Source: Acidobacteriaceae bacterium
GTDB taxonomy: Bacteria; Acidobacteriota; Terriglobia; Terriglobales; Acidobacteriaceae
Reading direction: 5' to 3'
Assembly: GCA_025462735.1 (NCBI GenBank)
Contig: JAOAPC010000023.1
Location: forward strand, 1-64,000
Length of the DNA stretch: 64,000 nt
The translations under genes and the position numbers were made by a program. Position 1 is the stretch's first letter. Each line of letters begins with the position of its first letter. The notes beneath the pieces are model-generated. The model saw only the letters and a list, made by a program, of their open reading frames with translations. It was not told where the DNA came from and searched no databases. Positions 8,108-15,716 of the stretch are shown piece after piece.

Positions 8108-8713
8108 ATGCGGCGAACTGCCATTATGCTCGCAGGTTTTGTCGTGCTATTAACTCTTGGCGCCACGGCCCAGGAAGACCGTTCGGAGATCAGTCTGCAA
8201 GGCACGGGCTTTTTCACGAGGGATACTAACGGGCAGGGAATCTCGCGGACTGCCTCAGACACCGGCGGACTCATGGTGGGATACCGTTATCACTTCAATC
8301 GTTGGCTTTCTGCGGAAGGGAACTACGGCTACGACCGGAACACTCAAAAGTATTTTTCTGGTTTCGGGGAATCGAGAGTTCAGGCTAACGTGCACACCGT
8401 CACAGCGGATTTGGCGGTGAACCTTCCACTGCCCACAAGACGCGTCAGTACTTACTTGCTCGCTGGTGGCGGCGGTCTGATCTTTGATCCCACCCGTAAC
8501 AGAGGCGGATTCGTTCCCGGTGCCGACAATCAGGGCAGAGGTGCTTTCCTCTACGGAGCAGGCGCTGATTATGTCTTTACCCGGCATTTTTCACTACGTG
8601 CCGAATACAGAGGTTTCGTTTACAAGAACCCGGACTTCGGACTCAGGGCGTTGAACACTGACAGTTGGACGCACACGGCACAACCATCCGCCGGAATCGT
8701 CTTCCGGTTCTAA
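8108..8713 (+). CDS. outer-membrane beta-barrel protein
   Basis: 201 aa. The start MRRTAIMLAG is chosen because GGAGG sits just upstream and a signal peptide follows (hydrophobic to ~18, cleavage probably after GATAQ). The mature part is built of alternating amphipathic strands ending in the aromatic PSAGIVFRF, a typical C-terminal outer-membrane insertion signal. Blocks such as MVGYRYHFNRWLSAEGNYGY and FLYGAGADYVFTRHFSLRAEYR are characteristic of OmpA-like eight-stranded barrels. Its function is probably structural or as a surface porin; the exact role is unknown. It is predicted to be switched on by sigma-54 and the activator encoded upstream. Confidence 0.82.
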   Translation: MRRTAIMLAGFVVLLTLGATAQEDRSEISLQGTGFFTRDTNGQGISRTASDTGGLMVGYRYHFNRWLSAEGNYGYDRNTQKYFSGFGESRVQANVHTVTADLAVNLPLPTRRVSTYLLAGGGGLIFDPTRNRGGFVPGADNQGRGAFLYGAGADYVFTRHFSLRAEYRGFVYKNPDFGLRALNTDSWTHTAQPSAGIVFRF

Positions 8714-8928
8714 TCGCACAGGTTTCGCTTGATCGGTTGTATGAGTACAAGCGTTGACGCTGTTTTACATCGTTTTACGACAATACCCGCAACTTCAGGC
8801 TACAGGTTCTCATCTGGTATTTAAGTGAGGCAATTGAGTGTTTGCTCGTTGCAGGATTTGTCGCCACAAAAACTAAAGAACAAACTAAAGAGAAGAATCG
8901 TTTTTCACAACTTATACAGGAGGCAATT

Positions 8929-9303
8929 ATGAAAACGAAGTATTTGCAATACATGGCAGTTCTCTCAACTTTAACCCTGCTATTTCCGCTCGCCGCGTTG
9001 GCACGGGAAAACCAACACTCCGTCGATATTTCTGATGCAGTGCAAATCGGCGGCACACAGCTTACACCTGGCACCTACAAGGTGGAGTGGCAAGGAACCG
9101 GCCCTGCGGTACAGGTGAGTTTCGAGCGGCACGGCGAGACTTTGGTTACGGTGCCAGCAACGTTGAAGACGAATGACCATCAAGTCACACAGGACGCCAT
9201 CGAGACTAGAGGATCAAGTGCAGATAACAGAGCGCTTGAAGAAATAGATTTTGGTCGTCAGAAAGAAGCACTAGTCTTTGACCAGAACCCAGGCGGTATG
9301 TAG
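8929..9303 (+). CDS. small secreted protein of unknown function
   Basis: 124 aa starting MKTKYLQYMAVLSTLTLLFP, a clear signal peptide with cleavage near ALARE. AGGAGG lies 5-6 bases before the ATG. The mature part is beta-rich: VDISDAVQIGGTQLTPGTYK, then VEWQGTGPAVQVSFERHGE and LVTVPATLKTN. The LTPGTYKVEW pattern is common in small periplasmic proteins of Acidobacteria, whose function I do not know. It ends in a Gly-Gly-Met tail. It may be co-transcribed with the outer-membrane protein gene 215 bp upstream, or have its own promoter; I saw no -24/-12 element in that gap. Confidence 0.75.
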   Translation: MKTKYLQYMAVLSTLTLLFPLAALARENQHSVDISDAVQIGGTQLTPGTYKVEWQGTGPAVQVSFERHGETLVTVPATLKTNDHQVTQDAIETRGSSADNRALEEIDFGRQKEALVFDQNPGGM

Positions 9304-9478
9304 TTGCTGAAGGGAGTTGGGCGTCGATCTGCGGCGCCAGCTCCATTCTTTCTTCGGAGCAGGGATCTGCGTTTCGAGAGCCGGAGCTCTTCAGAACGCG
9401 GTTCTATTGGAGTCACTACTACAGCTATTGAACATACGAACGTCGAGCAAACGCCATTAAAGCTTGAAGGATCTGTGA

Positions 9479-9775
9479 ATGCTGGACAGCACTGTTGACT
9501 TGCTGGGCAATCTATTTTTCGCCGCGCTGACTTTATTCATCGGTTCTTGTGTCGTCGGCTCGATTGTTGCGGCCTTGTGGGCGGTAAGCAGTGGAAGTAC
9601 TCGGGCTTATAAGAAGGTGAACGAGGCCTTCGGTTTCGCAGGTCCGACTCGGATCACCGTACCCACGATATTAACCACAGAAGGCAAACGTTCGGAGGAA
9701 ATGTATGGCTGGAGAAGAGCGCAAGAACTGGAGAGAGTTGGCGAACGCCGCGTTGGAAGCAAAGGATCCCGATAA
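9479..9775 (+). CDS. small membrane protein, unknown
   Basis: 98 aa starting MLDSTVDLLGNLFFAALTLF, with one strong transmembrane helix (about residues 10-35, rich in Ala, Gly and Val) followed by a charged tail. A weak AAGGA lies about 10 bases upstream. Its last 70 bases overlap the following small gene in another frame, so the last ~25 residues could be noise and the real protein shorter. No family recognised. Confidence 0.45.
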   Translation: MLDSTVDLLGNLFFAALTLFIGSCVVGSIVAALWAVSSGSTRAYKKVNEAFGFAGPTRITVPTILTTEGKRSEEMYGWRRAQELERVGERRVGSKGSR

Positions 9776-9890
9776 GTTGCTGGAGATCGTTCAGGAGCTC
9801 AACAAGGTCCTAAAACACGAAGAGCAGGTACGTCGTGATTTCAGAGAGGCCGCGAGAGGGAATAAGTTCTTCCGCGAAGTCCGACGATAA
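9705..9890 (+). CDS. small helical protein, conserved-looking
   Basis: 61 aa, MAGEERKNWRELANAALEAK, then PDKLLEIVQELNKVLKHEEQ. It is entirely alpha-helical by pattern, charged and without cysteine. GGAGGA precedes the start at a good distance. Short proteins of the form ERKNWRELCE..DPDKLLELVQELNR are frequent in Acidobacteria and I recognise the pattern, but no function is known to me. It overlaps the end of the membrane-protein frame upstream and is convergent with the protease gene. Confidence 0.6.
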   Translation: MAGEERKNWRELANAALEAKDPDKLLEIVQELNKVLKHEEQVRRDFREAARGNKFFREVRR

Positions 9891-9955
9891 GAATCGAGAG
9901 TACCGCGAAGAAGTGACACCGCGAGGTCTGCGACAGAATGCCGAACAATAAATAC

Positions 9956-11590
9956 TTATTTCATGAGTTCATCGGCATAGCGGACAGGAACCGCCAAGTT
10001 CGAGCCGCCAAAATCAGTAAGAGCCGCGAAGTTCACGCCGATGACCTTGCCATCGCGATTGAAGAGTGGTCCTCCCGAACCGCCGGAGGTTGTCGCTGCA
10101 TCGTAAACAATTTTGTCCATTAAGACATCGCCGATGTGTCCCTGGGTAGTCGTTGGGCGAATGAGGTGCTGCGCCGCCAACTGCGAAACAATCTGGGTTA
10201 CCTCGTGGGCATTTTCCACAACTTTTTGTGTAGTATCGCTTCCCGCACGCGCGAGAATGCCCTCGATCCCTGTCGGGTAGCCAATTAGGACCACCGGATC
10301 GCCGGACACACTGGCTTGACTTCGATCATCGAGCTGCAGTAGTACGGCGCGAGGCGGTGCTGGTGTCTGTAGCTTGAGAGTTGCCAAATCGGCGCGCGCC
10401 GAAATCCGGTCAACCTTAGCCGCGATCCCTTGCAAGGACCCGGGGAAATACGCTGTGTAAGATGCGGCGAACGCCGAAGCACCCCGATCGAGAAGCTGTT
10501 TTAATTCATCGCTACCCCACCAAGGCTCCGCGACGTGATGATTCGTAAGTAGGCGTCCATCGTGTGCAACGAGAAATCCCGTGCCAAAAACATCAATCTG
10601 CAGGGGCGGTCCAGTCCCCTCGGTTTCGAGCGACACCATCCCCTTGTCGTCCACCTGCGGCTTACCCGTGGCATCGGTGGAGATACGAAGCAATTGTCCG
10701 GAATCTTTGTCCCTAAACTCCACGACTACGTGCAACAAGCAGATACTCGGTCCGTAGGTGTGAACAATTGTTTCCGCAACTCGGCCCTCGTTCTCAAGCC
10801 GGCTCAGACGACTCTGCGTTGTTTGAAGTTGGGCCCTCAGGGATTCGACATCGGTATCGCCGCCTGCGGCTATTTTCTTGCGGATCTCTGCGGTTTGCGC
10901 CTTCAAAGACTCGCGAGTTCCCAACGTGTTGCTTGCGGTCAGAGATGCACGCGCCTGTTCTGCGCGGCGCAGCAGTTCTTCCTGCTGCAAAATTCCGCCG
11001 CTTAGCCGCGCGACGTCTGCTTTGAGTTGAAGCGTGTCTTTCCGGCTATAACGATTAGAAATGACGGTTGCGAGTGCAGCCAAAATCACTGCCGCGCTGA
11101 GGACAAAAATCGCCGGAATCAGCCAAACGCGCCGTTTGGCGTTCATGTCGCCACTCAGCGCTTCCACAGCGCTCTCTGCCAAGTGCTCTTTCTGGAGTGC
11201 GTCGTTCAGCTTTGCTTCCAGCTCTAGCTCTGGTTGTCTCTCACGAAATTGAGCCCTGATCCTCGCTGCGAATTCTAACGGTTCAAATGGAAAGGAGATA
11301 ACGTCGTCGGCGCCCAAGTCCAACCCGCGGGCACGTTCCAGGGCGCCATCATGAACGATCATTACAATCTTGAGAGTTCGCGGACCAGGACTTGCCTTAA
11401 TTTGGCTGATCAAACCACAGCAGCTGAGGTCGGATGGTGTTGCTTCTGTGATCAGTACCTCCGGGGAAAGAGCGAGAACTTCATCAACCGTCAGGCCGCG
11501 GTCTGTGATGATTTCATAGCCTTGACCAGATAAGGCATGGTTTACCTCCCGGGTGGACTCCGTACCGAGATCGATTAGCAGAATGCGCAT
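9956..11590 (-). CDS. pseudo-receiver / transmembrane / trypsin-like protease fusion
   Basis: 544 aa. Residues 1-115 have a response-regulator receiver fold (MRILLIDLG, then LGADDVISFPFEPLEFAARI), but the phosphoacceptor position reads VLITEATP, with no Asp. A single transmembrane helix follows (about 155-177), then a coiled coil (about 183-270). A trypsin-like domain has His352 (LLTNHHVAEP), Asp401 (RADLATLKL) and Ser505 (TTSGGSGGPLF). The topology predicts a cytoplasmic receiver-like domain and a periplasmic HtrA-like protease without PDZ domains. A role in envelope proteolysis is inferred. A -24/-12 promoter with activator-like sites lies about 240 bp upstream. Confidence 0.85.
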   Translation of the reverse strand: MRILLIDLGTESTREVNHALSGQGYEIITDRGLTVDEVLALSPEVLITEATPSDLSCCGLISQIKASPGPRTLKIVMIVHDGALERARGLDLGADDVISFPFEPLEFAARIRAQFRERQPELELEAKLNDALQKEHLAESAVEALSGDMNAKRRVWLIPAIFVLSAAVILAALATVISNRYSRKDTLQLKADVARLSGGILQQEELLRRAEQARASLTASNTLGTRESLKAQTAEIRKKIAAGGDTDVESLRAQLQTTQSRLSRLENEGRVAETIVHTYGPSICLLHVVVEFRDKDSGQLLRISTDATGKPQVDDKGMVSLETEGTGPPLQIDVFGTGFLVAHDGRLLTNHHVAEPWWGSDELKQLLDRGASAFAASYTAYFPGSLQGIAAKVDRISARADLATLKLQTPAPPRAVLLQLDDRSQASVSGDPVVLIGYPTGIEGILARAGSDTTQKVVENAHEVTQIVSQLAAQHLIRPTTTQGHIGDVLMDKIVYDAATTSGGSGGPLFNRDGKVIGVNFAALTDFGGSNLAVPVRYADELMK

Positions 11591-11818
11591 CGCTTTTAAC
11601 TTATCACCGAACCGTTTCCACCTTCATCTGGGATGACAATTGACATCAGATAGCAGTCAGTTGTACTTGGCCGGAAGTCTCTGAAGGCGCGTTGTCGAGC
11701 TATTTGGACCCGTTTGACAGATTTTCCGCATAGCTGAAACCTATCCATTTTCACCATCTCATTTCTGAGTTCTTCGTTCTTCGCATATTGGGCTCCTCTA
11801 CCCACAGCAGAAAATGGT

Positions 11819-11835
11819 GCACGGCGCATGCCAAA
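11819..11835 (-). promoter_or_regulatory. predicted sigma-54 promoter upstream of the protease gene
   Basis: Minus strand reads TTTGGCATGCGCCGTGCACC. GG is at 11832-11831 and GC at 11820-11819 with 10 bases between; TTGGCA and TGCA are near consensus. Predicted +1 is near 11807, giving a leader of about 217 nt before the protease ATG. That leader could hold a 53-aa frame (start 11757, stop 11596), which I cannot support further. Confidence 0.58.
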
Positions 11836-11912
11836 TTGCTTCTAACGATATCGACGCTAGGGATAAACGACAGAGGGGCCTGGCCTTGGGGACTACCACC
11901 CGCTGCGACCCG

Positions 11913-11939
11913 TGTCGACGCTATCTCGACAATTGTCGA
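11913..11939 (-). promoter_or_regulatory. enhancer-like half-site cluster (site 4)
   Basis: TGTCGA (11913-11918), 7 bp, TCGACA (11926-11931), 2 bp, TGTCGA (11934-11939). The last two form the perfect palindrome TCGACAATTGTCGA. The TGTCGA-N7-TCGACA dyad is centred about 90 bp upstream of the -24 element at 11831, close to the spacing of sites 1-3. Confidence 0.55.
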
Positions 11940-11962
11940 ACGTCCACCGACACATGGAATCC

Positions 11963-12167
11963 CGTGAACTCGATGTAGTCGTCAGAATCAAACGGTGTGG
12001 ACGGTTCCCGCCGGGTCAAACTCGCGCGCACGCCTACGTGCTTATCGTCCCAACAGGCCATGACGACGTACAGATTGGTGTCGTCGTATCCCAATCCTTG
12101 CTGACCTTGGCGCGCGAGTACCACAGCGTGTCCCACGAGTAATCCGTGCCCTCGCCTTCGGTATACA
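11963..12167 (-). pseudogene. inverted, re-ordered fragment of the DUF5916 gene at 15717-18113
   Basis: Two blocks match the coding strand of the DUF5916 gene in reverse orientation. Block A, 11963-12092, corresponds to 16028-16157 with two differences seen by eye. Block B, 12095-12167, corresponds to 16231-16303 with about four differences. On the minus strand the copy reads B then A, the opposite of the parent order, and the 73 parent bases between them are missing. The A/B junction falls in a GGG shared by both parent ends. Frames are short and broken, so no product is expected. The remaining sequence to 12317 holds only the upstream region of the next gene. Confidence 0.85.
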
Positions 12168-12317
12168 TGCGTGTGTCAGTTTTTCTTGTTTGCGGGATAA
12201 AACGGTAATCTCGTAACATGACTAGTTTGATGAATCCGGCGAGTAATCGCTTTGTGATGCTTGCCGACGGCATCAGTCAGCCGCAAACACGACGAGGAAT
12301 TTCCTCAGTAGGTTCTT

Positions 12318-15300
12318 ATGACAACCTTCACACGCAAGTTCGTGGCGTTAGCCGTATTTTTCGGCATGCTCACGATACCGGCATTTGCGCAGGTACGAGT
12401 TTGGCAAAGGACACTCCTCCTCCCCGCATATGAGGAAGGCCTTCCAGACCCGAACCCGCCATTCGACCAACTGGCTACAACTCGCTTCAACTATCCGTAC
12501 ACGTTGCGCACGAACCTCACGGATCGACGATCCGACCACCAGTGGCGGGCCGTCTTCATTGAAAACGAGTATTTGAAATGCTCCATTCTGCCGGATCTCG
12601 GCGGTCATCTTTACACGTGCATCGACAAGATCAACGGCCGTTCGATGTTTTATGCCAACCCGTCGATCAAGAAAGCGGCTATCGGATATCGCGGAGCTTG
12701 GGCGGCGTTCGGGGTGGAGTACAACTTCCCAGTGTCGCACAATTGGATGTCGCTTTCTCCGATCGATTTTGCTTTCACCAAAAATGCAGACGGTAGCGCC
12801 TCGGTCACGGTGGGGAATGTAGACCGCGTATACGGGATGCAGTGGAGCGTAGAGATGGTGCTGCGTCCTAAGTCAACTGTGTTGGAGCAGCGCGTCACAC
12901 TCAACAACCGCAGCGATGTCCGCCACCGCTTCTACTGGTGGAGCAATGCAGGGGTCGAGGTCTGGGACGATTCACAGATTCAATATCCGATGCGCTTTAC
13001 GGCGAGTCACGGATTTACGGAAGTGCAACCGTGGCCGGTGGACTCCAGCGGGCGCGATTTGAGCATTGTTCGTAACCAGACATCTGGGCCGGTGTCCTTG
13101 TTCGTACACGAAAGCAGAGAACCCTACATGGGTGTGTGGAATCCACATACCAATTCGGGTGCAGTTCACTTCGCAAATTTTGACGAACTGCCGGCCAAGA
13201 AGGCATGGTCATGGGGTGCGGACGCCGACGGACTCGACTGGAGGAAAGCTCTTTCCGATAACAACAGCGCCTACGTGGAAGTGCAAGGCGGCCTCTTTCG
13301 CAATCAAGAAACCTACGCGTTTCTTCAGCCGCGACAGACCATTCACTTTTCTGAGTACTGGATGCCGGTGCGTGACATCGGTGGGATCACCCGCGCAAAT
13401 TTGGCCGGCGTTTTGGCTCTGAAAAGGCAAGGACGCGCCTTGGTCCTTGGTTTCAACGCGAACCAGCCGCTTACCGCTGCGACGATTTCGGTTTCGGATG
13501 GTAGTACCCAGGTTTGGAGCGGGCGCACCGATCTGGCTCCCGAACATACCTGGTCCCATGAAATACCGGTTCCTGACTCGGATCGGAAATATACGATCGT
13601 TGTTCGTGATCAATCCGGCAAAGTCTTAATGCAGCAAACCGAAGGCGAGTATGACTGGACGCCGGCTTCGGATGTCAAAATCGGGCCACAACCCTCATAT
13701 CGAGTTCCTCAGCCGACTACTCGCAGCGAAGACGATTGGATTCAACTCGGCGAAACGCAAGAACTCAACGGCAAGCTTCTGTTTGCGCTGCAGACTTATG
13801 CGGAGCTGCTGAAGAAAAATCCCGCCAGCTACGCAGCTCTGAAGCACGCGGGTAGGCTCTCAGCGACACTGTTGCATTACGAGGACGCGGTCACAATGCT
13901 CGAGCCGGTGCTGAGTCGCAATACGACCGATGCCGAGGCCGCATATTACCTGGGTATCTCGTATGACGGACTCGAACTTTCTAAAAAAGCACGCAATGCT
14001 TTCGAAATTGCGTATCGTACGCCGCAATGGCGGGCTGCGGCCGCGATGCGATTGGCCGAGCTTTCGTCGCGAGAGAAAAACTTGGAGCAGGCAAACTTTT
14101 ATCTGACGAATGCGATGCAGTCGGCCCCCGACGATGCTCGCGGGGCAGAGGAGTTGGTCGCAATCCATCACGCTTTAAGCGGAGAGCGGGATGCCGGCGG
14201 GGCGGCGCGGGACTCGCTGCTGCGGTTCCCACTGAGTGACTTTCTTAGGAATGAAGCCGGAACTGCTGATCCGCAGCATCTCGCAAATGACGTTAGCCGG
14301 ATTCTGAATATCGCAGCCGAATACCTGCGCTTAGGACTTTATCAGCCGGCACTGGATGTTCTCTCCCGTCCGTACCTTGATCCGGTTGCGGATGAGAGTG
14401 AGCCAGGCGCAACCTCGCCTGCTCGTAATCCAATGCTCGCTTACTATCGCGCGTACTGCCGGATGAGAACGGGTCAGTCGGGCACCGAGGACGATCATCT
14501 CGCTGCATCCCTACCTACGGACTACATTTTCCCGAGCGGCGCTCAGGATCTGATCGTGTTGCGAGCGGCAGTCAAGGCAAATGCCGCCGATGCCAATGCC
14601 CACTACCTCCTCGGCACCCTCTACTTCTCGCGCGGACTCACGGACGAAGGTCTTTCAGAGTGGGAGCAAGCGCGAAAGTTGAATCCCAAGATCCTTGTTC
14701 TCGATGCCAGCCTCGGACTAGCGCTGCTGCATGTGAAGCACGACCCCGAAGCCGCGCTCGAAGCCTTTCGCGAAGGCATTCACAGTGATCAGCGGAATGA
14801 GGTGGTCTATCTCGGAGCTGACCAGTCGCTCAGTATCCTAAGAAGGCCCGGCAAGGAGCGCGTAGAGGCACTCGAACTCTATCCCGACCTGGCACAAATG
14901 CCCACTCAACTTGTTTTTGAACTAGCTCTGAACCTGGCCGAATCAGGTGATTTCGACCGCGCTACCGCGCTCTTTCGCAATCGATTCTTCCCTCGCGAGG
15001 AAGGCGGAACAAATGTGCGGCAGGTATGGGTGGAACTCCAATTGCAGCGTGCTCTCGATCAGGCTAAGAATAAACATTGTGAAGAAGCGATCAGGATTGC
15101 AAATACCATGGGTTCTCCGGTTCAAGACATGGCCTTCACAAACGATGGCCTGCAGCCATTTCTTGATTCTGCCCGCACGAAATATTTGCTTGGGGAAATG
15201 TATTCGCAATGCGGAAGACCTGAAGAGGCTCGACAGAATTTCGCAAGTGCGGCAGCGAAGTCCAACGCAGGCGAAATTATTTGGGCGTGGTTTGCCGCCA

Positions 15301-15539
15301 GGCAGTTGCCCGCATTTGACCAGAGTCAGTGGACTGTCCGGCTCGAATCGGCGCTGGAACAAGAGACTGCGATGTCGGAAACCAGCGACCTCTCGGGTTT
15401 GTCGGCTTACAGCCGTGCAATGCTCTATCGTGCGCTCGGCCGCGAGCACGAGGCGGAGGAGGGCTTCCGCCAAGTTTTTCTATTACCTGACAACTTGCTC
15501 TCTTACCACCTAACCCGAGAAGCGTTGACTACACAATAA
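12318..15539 (+). CDS. secreted DUF5107 / TPR-repeat protein
   Basis: 1073 aa. Signal peptide at residues 1-25 (KFVALAVFFGMLTIPAFAQV). Residues ~35-350 form a DUF5107 domain related to galactose-mutarotase-like sandwiches: YLKCSILPDLGGHLYTCIDK, GVEYNFPVSHNW, FYWWSNAGVEVWDDSQIQYP. A short beta domain follows (~360-450), then tetratricopeptide-type helical repeats from ~480 to the end (for example YYLGISYDGLELSKKARNAF and HYLLGTLYFSRGLTDEGLSE). It probably binds carbohydrate in the periplasm or at the surface, with the repeats serving as a protein-binding scaffold; enzymatic activity is unproven. TAGG before ATG supports the start. It opens the saccharolytic island. Confidence 0.85.
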   Translation: MTTFTRKFVALAVFFGMLTIPAFAQVRVWQRTLLLPAYEEGLPDPNPPFDQLATTRFNYPYTLRTNLTDRRSDHQWRAVFIENEYLKCSILPDLGGHLYTCIDKINGRSMFYANPSIKKAAIGYRGAWAAFGVEYNFPVSHNWMSLSPIDFAFTKNADGSASVTVGNVDRVYGMQWSVEMVLRPKSTVLEQRVTLNNRSDVRHRFYWWSNAGVEVWDDSQIQYPMRFTASHGFTEVQPWPVDSSGRDLSIVRNQTSGPVSLFVHESREPYMGVWNPHTNSGAVHFANFDELPAKKAWSWGADADGLDWRKALSDNNSAYVEVQGGLFRNQETYAFLQPRQTIHFSEYWMPVRDIGGITRANLAGVLALKRQGRALVLGFNANQPLTAATISVSDGSTQVWSGRTDLAPEHTWSHEIPVPDSDRKYTIVVRDQSGKVLMQQTEGEYDWTPASDVKIGPQPSYRVPQPTTRSEDDWIQLGETQELNGKLLFALQTYAELLKKNPASYAALKHAGRLSATLLHYEDAVTMLEPVLSRNTTDAEAAYYLGISYDGLELSKKARNAFEIAYRTPQWRAAAAMRLAELSSREKNLEQANFYLTNAMQSAPDDARGAEELVAIHHALSGERDAGGAARDSLLRFPLSDFLRNEAGTADPQHLANDVSRILNIAAEYLRLGLYQPALDVLSRPYLDPVADESEPGATSPARNPMLAYYRAYCRMRTGQSGTEDDHLAASLPTDYIFPSGAQDLIVLRAAVKANAADANAHYLLGTLYFSRGLTDEGLSEWEQARKLNPKILVLDASLGLALLHVKHDPEAALEAFREGIHSDQRNEVVYLGADQSLSILRRPGKERVEALELYPDLAQMPTQLVFELALNLAESGDFDRATALFRNRFFPREEGGTNVRQVWVELQLQRALDQAKNKHCEEAIRIANTMGSPVQDMAFTNDGLQPFLDSARTKYLLGEMYSQCGRPEEARQNFASAAAKSNAGEIIWAWFAARQLPAFDQSQWTVRLESALEQETAMSETSDLSGLSAYSRAMLYRALGREHEAEEGFRQVFLLPDNLLSYHLTREALTTQ

Positions 15540-15716
15540 GAACTTCCACAACCTTCTTGCAACGGGCTATCCCGCCTTCGACGATAAATCCGTAATGTCG
15601 TTGGGGCACCAGACCTGAATAACAGCTAACCCCGGCTGCATCCTGACGTCCAAGACACAGTTGCCTAATTTGGGGCGCGCGCGCAACACCGGAGCTGCGT
15701 GACGCCAGGAGAAAGT

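Noticed and set aside
9319-9332. TTGGGCGTCGATCTGC, a -24/-12-like match before the small membrane-protein gene
   Set aside because: Correct GG-N10-GC spacing but no CACG core and no TGTCGA half-sites upstream; GG-N10-GC alone is common by chance.
11596-11757. 53-aa frame in the leader of the protease gene
   Set aside because: No good ribosome-binding site and no family; kept only as a note on the leader.
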